9,645 bases of DNA from JAVRLS01 sp031961205. GTDB taxonomy: Archaea > Thermoplasmatota > Thermoplasmata > Thermoplasmatales > Thermoplasmataceae. Shown here piece by piece: positions 6,126 through 9,645 of this stretch. Positions within the stretch are counted from its first letter, which is position 1, and every line of letters starts with the position of its first letter. Position numbers and translations under genes: made by a program. A model generated the notes under the pieces. It made no database searches. It saw only the letters and a program-made list of their open reading frames with translations, and was not told the DNA's origin. The stretch spans positions 1 through 9,645 of the forward strand of contig JAVRLS010000037.1 of NCBI GenBank assembly GCA_031961205.1, read 5' to 3'.

Positions 6126-7118
6126 ATGCTGATTTCATACAGTCCTTTGAGAATCAGTTTCGGCGGTGGCGGAACTGACATAGAGCCTTTTGTTTCAAAA
6201 TATGGCGGATCTGTCATAAATACTACTATAGACCGGGGTGTACTTGTAAAATACAGATCCGACAATTTTCCTCTTGAGCTTTCATCCCGTGATTTTGTAA
6301 AAAGTTACGTGGTAAATATGAACCATGGAAAGGAAACGGTCACCGAAAAAATGGCCAGCCTGATAATGAGCAGGGGCATCGATACAGGGAGAGTCATAAT
6401 GAGCGGGGATGTGCCTCCCGGTTCCGGGTTAGGATCGTCTAGTGCAGCAATATCATCGCTGTTGAACCTGATAAACAGGATAACAGGAAAGGCATCTAAC
6501 AATGATGAACTGGCTGAAGAGGCCTACCAGATAGAAAGAAATTATTTCAAAATAGTACTTGGAAAACAGGACCCATATGCAACATCTTACGGTGGCTTCA
6601 AATATATGGAGTTCAGGGGAAACGGGGTAAAATACGAATCACTCAACGGATATACGGATTTTATCAGGGAACTTGAAAACAGGACACTTCTTGTATATAC
6701 GGGCAGGACAAGGCAGAGCAGTGAAGTGCTTATGGACCAGGTAAACCGTGCGGAGAAGGGAGATACGGAAATAACGGAAAAACTCCAAAAAATGAGAGAC
6801 ATTGCATGTTCTATGAAGAAATCTGTAATTGGCAATGATTTTAATGGCTTCGCTGATGGTATAAACGAGGGGTGGGAGATCAAGAAAACTCTCGGAAGCG
6901 AGATAACAAATCCACGCGTGGAAAGAATAATGAAGCTTGCAATGAAGAATGGCGGAATGGCGGCACGCCTTATGGGCGGAGGATCCCAGGGATTCGTGCT
7001 TATCGTGAGCAGGGAAAACATGATCAGCGAACTGCAGAGGAGGATGATGGATTATTCGGCCTTTGTGATAAGAACTTCATTTGACTTCAAGGGGACGCGG
7101 ATAATTGATATGAAATGA
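6126..7118 (+). CDS. GHMP-family kinase, heptose-phosphate-kinase (HddA)-like; substrate uncertain
   Basis: ATP-dependent small-molecule kinase of the GHMP superfamily, probably cytosolic. Motif 1 is S-P-L-R-I-S-F-G-G-G-G-T-D at 6-18, and the ATP loop is P-P-G-S-G-L-G-S-S-S-A at 97-107. The likely catalytic Asp149 lies in G-K-Q-D-P-Y-A, and motif 3 is A-R-L-M-G-G-G-S-Q-G-F at 280-290. The R-I-S-F-G-G-G-G-T-D form of motif 1 and Y-T-G-R-T-R-Q-S-S at 191-199 are typical of the D-glycero-D-manno-heptose 7-phosphate kinase branch, and 330 residues is a normal length. Motif 3 reads G-G-G-S-Q-G-F where G-A-G-G-G-G-F is more usual. Thermoplasmatales lack lipopolysaccharide, so the heptose name may mislead. 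Alternatives include a surface-glycan sugar kinase or a step of the modified Thermoplasma mevalonate pathway. No pathway neighbours help to decide. Confidence 0.88.
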   Translation: MLISYSPLRISFGGGGTDIEPFVSKYGGSVINTTIDRGVLVKYRSDNFPLELSSRDFVKSYVVNMNHGKETVTEKMASLIMSRGIDTGRVIMSGDVPPGSGLGSSSAAISSLLNLINRITGKASNNDELAEEAYQIERNYFKIVLGKQDPYATSYGGFKYMEFRGNGVKYESLNGYTDFIRELENRTLLVYTGRTRQSSEVLMDQVNRAEKGDTEITEKLQKMRDIACSMKKSVIGNDFNGFADGINEGWEIKKTLGSEITNPRVERIMKLAMKNGGMAARLMGGGSQGFVLIVSRENMISELQRRMMDYSAFVIRTSFDFKGTRIIDMK

Positions 7119-7134
7119 TACTGCCTTAACTTTA

Positions 7135-7204
7135 GCCGTTATTTGCCGGGTATCCAGCGGATATGCATTACCTGAAAATACTGTTTGTAACGGCAAAATA
7201 CTGT
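7135..7204. repeat. Direct and inverted repeats upstream of the flavoprotein gene
   Basis: The 10-mer AAAATACTGT occurs at 7175-7184 and again at 7195-7204, start-to-start 20 bp, about two helical turns. Separately, GCCGTTA (7135-7141) is the reverse complement of TAACGGC (7188-7194), and TTGCCG/CGGCAA overlaps these. The cluster lies 50-80 bp upstream of the likely TATA box of the next gene, where a regulator could bind, or it may belong to the 3' end of the kinase mRNA. The function is inferred. Confidence 0.35.
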
Positions 7205-7257
7205 GTATTCCGTATTTCTGAAGCTGGCAGGGCCAATGAAAGAATATCAACACTGCG

Positions 7258-7269
7258 CAAAATAAATAG
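7258..7269 (+). promoter_or_regulatory. Likely TATA box of the flavoprotein-helicase unit
   Basis: CAAAATAAATAG is centred about 45 bp before the ATG at 7308. Transcription from it would begin near 7288 and include the Shine-Dalgarno-like site at 7297-7301 in a leader of about 20 nt. A second TATA-like word, TTATAATTTTA (7283-7293), is only about 21 bp from the ATG and would leave no ribosome binding site; the upstream box is preferred. Confidence 0.4.
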
Positions 7270-7296
7270 ACCATGATGCCATTATAATTTTAAACA

Positions 7297-7301
7297 GAGG
7301 T
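7297..7301 (+). promoter_or_regulatory. Shine-Dalgarno-like site for the flavoprotein gene
   Basis: GAGGT lies 6 bp before the ATG at 7308 and is complementary to the archaeal 16S rRNA 3' end. It is the only convincing Shine-Dalgarno site found before a start codon in this window and supports 7308 as the start. Confidence 0.5.
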
Positions 7302-7307
7302 ACCAGC

Positions 7308-8630
7308 ATGGCAAGCGGAAACCGTAATATTGTGGTAATAGGTGGCGGGGCAGCTGGCATGTCAGCCGCATCAAAGGCAAGGAGAACAGATCCCTCTGCC
7401 ATGATATCCGTCGTAGAATCGGGATCTTATGTCTCATATGCAGAGTGCGGTATTCCATACTATATGGAGGGCATAGTCAGGGAGGCAAGCGATCTTCTTC
7501 ATTATCCCCTTGAGGAGTTCACATCCAGAAGAAATATTCGTGTTATGACAGGAAAGCGTGCCGTAAATATAGCGAAGGGAAATAATTGCATAAAGATCAA
7601 TGACGGAAGCTGTATACCATATGACAGCCTGATCATGGCAACCGGTGCCAGCCCCAATATTCCGGAAGAATTCGGGCATTTAGGTAGGGGCATAAGATCA
7701 CTCGAAAGCGGTATAATTGCAAAGGAAAGCATCAATGGAAAGAAAAACGTCACGATTGCCGGGGCCGGAATTCTTGGCACGGAGCTTGCATCATCACTTG
7801 CAGAATCAGGTAAAAAGGTAACGCTCATATCGAAATACGGGCAGGTACTTCCAGCGCTGGACGTGGAAATAGGCAAAATAATCGATGCGGAAGTCAGGAA
7901 AAGAATAAATGTGGAATATAATTCAAAAATCCTGGATATAGAGAAAATGAAGGACGGCTTAAGAATCAGGACTGATAACGGCATACACACATCGGATGAA
8001 GTGATATTTGCGACAGGAATAAAACCGAATTCAGATCTGGCCGCTGATGCCGGAATCAAGATCGACAGAAAAAATGCAATTCTTGCCGATGGAAGAATGG
8101 AGACTTCAGTTCATGGAATATACGCAGCCGGGGATGTGGCATCAGTTAAGAACAGGCTAACAGGGAATAATGAAATGATGCCGCTGGCCCAGATTGCCAA
8201 TAAGACCGGAAGAGTAGCAGGGGCAAATTCCGCCGGCGGGTCCATGGAGTTTCCGGGGGCCGTGGGAACATCCCTTGTCAGGATATTCGATTATGAAATA
8301 GGTTTCACCGGCCTGAACGGGAAGGCGGCAAAATCCCTCGGGTACGATTTTTCGTCCACGTTTATAACGGCAGGAAGCAGGGCCAACTACTATCCCGGAA
8401 AAAAACCTGTATACGTGAAGATAATTTATGAGAAGAAAAGCGGAAGACTTATCGGGGGGCAGGTTGCGGGCACAGACGGGGCTGCATGGAGGCTTAATAC
8501 ACTGGCAACTGCAATATACGGTGGCTTCACCGTAGAAGACCTTTTCTACGATGATCTCGGGTACACGCCTCCTTTCGGCCCGGTATGGGATCCACTGGTG
8601 ATCGCGGGAAGCGTTTCAATGCGTGAATGA
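7308..8630 (+). CDS. CoA-disulfide reductase / NADH oxidase-type FAD flavoprotein
   Basis: Pyridine-nucleotide disulfide oxidoreductase of the single-cysteine CoADR/NADH oxidase group, likely a cytosolic homodimer. It would use NAD(P)H and FAD to reduce CoA disulfide or, in relatives, oxygen or sulfur species. Visible in order: FAD motif G-G-G-A-A-G-M at 12-18; S-Y-A-E-C-G-I-P-Y-Y at 43-52 with redox-active Cys47; A-T-G-A-S-P at 111-116; NAD(P)H motif G-A-G-I-L-G-T-E at 152-159; and the second FAD motif with I-Y-A-A-G-D-V-A at 271-278. The dimerisation domain ends with Y-T-P-P-F-G-P-V-W-D-P. Tyr361 or Tyr362 and Tyr419 sit where the family has catalytic-site tyrosines from the partner subunit. 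The 440-residue length is usual and there is no fused rhodanese domain. The choice between CoADR and NADH oxidase cannot be made from sequence. The helicase gene follows by 3 bp. Confidence 0.92.
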   Translation: MASGNRNIVVIGGGAAGMSAASKARRTDPSAMISVVESGSYVSYAECGIPYYMEGIVREASDLLHYPLEEFTSRRNIRVMTGKRAVNIAKGNNCIKINDGSCIPYDSLIMATGASPNIPEEFGHLGRGIRSLESGIIAKESINGKKNVTIAGAGILGTELASSLAESGKKVTLISKYGQVLPALDVEIGKIIDAEVRKRINVEYNSKILDIEKMKDGLRIRTDNGIHTSDEVIFATGIKPNSDLAADAGIKIDRKNAILADGRMETSVHGIYAAGDVASVKNRLTGNNEMMPLAQIANKTGRVAGANSAGGSMEFPGAVGTSLVRIFDYEIGFTGLNGKAAKSLGYDFSSTFITAGSRANYYPGKKPVYVKIIYEKKSGRLIGGQVAGTDGAAWRLNTLATAIYGGFTVEDLFYDDLGYTPPFGPVWDPLVIAGSVSMRE

Positions 8631-8633
8631 TAG

Positions 8634-9645
8634 ATGAAAAACGTATTCAGCATACTTGATCCGGCCATTGTTTCGATGCTGGAAAGCCGTGGAATCATAA
8701 CACCGACTGATCCACAGGTTAAGATAATACCGCTTATACTGGAAGGGAAAAACGTGCTGCTCCTCTCTCCAACGGGTAGCGGAAAAACAGAGGCCGCAAT
8801 ACTCCCGGTATTTGACAGGATCCTGAAAAACCGTCCGGCCAGGACATCGGTCATATACATAACTCCACTGAGGGCACTGAACAGGGATATGCTTTCAAGG
8901 CTCCTTGACTATGGAAACGAACTCGGTATAGGGGTGCAGGTAAGGCACAGCGACATTTCAGATCAGGATAAGAGGAGGATAGTAGATAATCCCCCTGATA
9001 TCCTGATTACAACACCGGAATCTCTCCAGATAATGCTGAGCGGAAAACGTCTCAGGGAGATCATAAGAAACGTGAAAACGGTCATTGTCGATGAACTTCA
9101 CGATGCTGCTGAAAATGAAAGGGGGGCGCAGCTTTCTGTTGCACTTGAACGGCTAAGGGCTCTTGCAGGTAATTTCCAGAGGATAGGGCTTTCCGCGACA
9201 GTTGGAAATCCAGATGATCTTGCAATGTTTCTTGATCCGGATGGCGGTACGGTCGTCGTAAACACCGATATGAAGAAAAACATGGATATCAGGACCATGA
9301 TACCCGGGCCGTCCGGGAAAGCTGAAGCTGGGAAGATGGGATGCGATGAGGATTATGCGGGAGCCGTGCTTAAGGTCTGGGACCTGATAAATTCCAACAG
9401 GGGTTCACTTGTTTTTGTTAACAGGAGATACGTAGCTGAAGATCTTGCGTTCAGGCTCAAGCTAATGTTTGGCGAAATACCTGTGCTTGTTCACCATGGT
9501 TCGCTTTCTAAAGAAACGCGGGAAACAGCTGAAAACGAATTCAAGGACGGGAAAGTGAAAGCCCTTATATGCACATCATCGCTGGAACTTGGAATAGATA
9601 TCGGAACAGCGGATGCAGTTATACAGTTCAATTCTCCAAGGCAGA
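8634..9645 (+). CDS. lhr: Lhr-type superfamily 2 ATP-dependent helicase, N-terminal part (cut by right edge)
   Basis: Starts at ATG 8634 and is open for 337 codons to the window end. It is an SF2 helicase resembling archaeal Lhr (large helicase-related) proteins, which unwind DNA or DNA-RNA hybrids and are linked to repair and restart of stalled replication. Motifs: Q-like T-D-P-Q at 25-28; I (Walker A) S-P-T-G-S-G-K-T-E at 45-53; Ia T-P-L-R-A-L-N at 77-83; Ib T-T-P-E-S-L at 126-131; II D-E-L-H at 153-156; III S-A-T at 187-189; IV L-V-F-V-N-R-R at 259-265; and V T-S-S-L-E-L-G-I-D-I-G at 314-324. Motif VI and the Lhr-specific winged-helix and C-terminal domains lie beyond the window, so the exact Lhr subtype is open. 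The gene starts 3 bp after the flavoprotein stop with no own TATA box or Shine-Dalgarno site, so co-transcription is likely. Confidence 0.9.
   Translation, partial: MKNVFSILDPAIVSMLESRGIITPTDPQVKIIPLILEGKNVLLLSPTGSGKTEAAILPVFDRILKNRPARTSVIYITPLRALNRDMLSRLLDYGNELGIGVQVRHSDISDQDKRRIVDNPPDILITTPESLQIMLSGKRLREIIRNVKTVIVDELHDAAENERGAQLSVALERLRALAGNFQRIGLSATVGNPDDLAMFLDPDGGTVVVNTDMKKNMDIRTMIPGPSGKAEAGKMGCDEDYAGAVLKVWDLINSNRGSLVFVNRRYVAEDLAFRLKLMFGEIPVLVHHGSLSKETRETAENEFKDGKVKALICTSSLELGIDIGTADAVIQFNSPRQ

Noticed and set aside
6587..7021. Minus-strand frame of 144 residues inside the GHMP kinase gene
   Set aside because: Antisense shadow of a confidently identified kinase; no motif or promoter of its own.
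7502..8059. Minus-strand frame of 185 residues inside the flavoprotein gene
   Set aside because: It lies wholly antisense to a gene whose motifs are complete; its Ser/Pro/Ile-rich low-complexity translation is the usual shadow of a coding strand.
1..9645. CRISPR array, prophage, defence or biosynthetic gene cluster
   Set aside because: No regularly spaced repeats, phage structural or integrase genes, or defence or biosynthetic enzymes were seen; gene content is housekeeping in type.
1..9645. tRNA or rRNA genes
   Set aside because: No T-arm GTTCRANYC box with a matching acceptor stem and no rRNA-like stretch was noticed in the spacers by eye; a covariance-model scan was not possible.

Overview
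The window looks like chromosomal core sequence from an archaeon of the order Thermoplasmatales (the Thermoplasma / Ferroplasma / Cuniculiplasma group). The strongest evidence is a complete group II chaperonin gene whose protein closely resembles, from memory, the beta subunit of the Thermoplasma thermosome. An archaeal TYW1/Taw1 wyosine enzyme and an Lhr-type helicase support this. So do TATA-like boxes about 25 bp upstream of several start codons, with no Shine-Dalgarno site between, which fits the leaderless transcription typical of these archaea. Isoleucine ATA and arginine AGG/AGA codons are common, and the spacers are AT-rich. Family assignments rest on motif reading and memory of family members; no database search was possible.

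Layout. Positions 1-444 hold no complete gene: there is a short open frame running in from the left edge, a small hairpin, and AT-rich sequence. A DUF1805 (YunC-like) protein follows at 445-735. A spacer rich in CCGG motifs ends in a palindrome beside the stop of an unrecognised 325-residue protein on the minus strand (1042-2019). That gene is divergent from the thermosome gene thsB (2204-3823), and the 184 bp between them carry two dyad-symmetric elements. After thsB come T-rich terminator tracts and a 400 bp spacer with at best one weak small ORF. Then comes taw1 (4226-5164), whose stop codon directly abuts the stop of a convergent SDR epimerase-like gene (5165-6034, minus). That gene shares a 91 bp bidirectional promoter region with a GHMP-family sugar/mevalonate-type kinase (6126-7118). 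The right end carries a CoA-disulfide-reductase-type flavoprotein (7308-8630) and, 3 bp further on, the start of an Lhr-type helicase (8634 onward) that runs off the window.

How the genes relate. Most appear to be independently transcribed housekeeping genes for protein folding, tRNA modification, redox balance, DNA repair and small-molecule metabolism. The one likely operon is flavoprotein plus helicase. I see no defence island, CRISPR array, prophage or biosynthetic cluster. The most open questions are the unknown protein divergent from thsB with the dyads between them, and the true substrate of the GHMP kinase, whose nearest family name (heptose phosphate kinase) may not describe its role in an archaeon.
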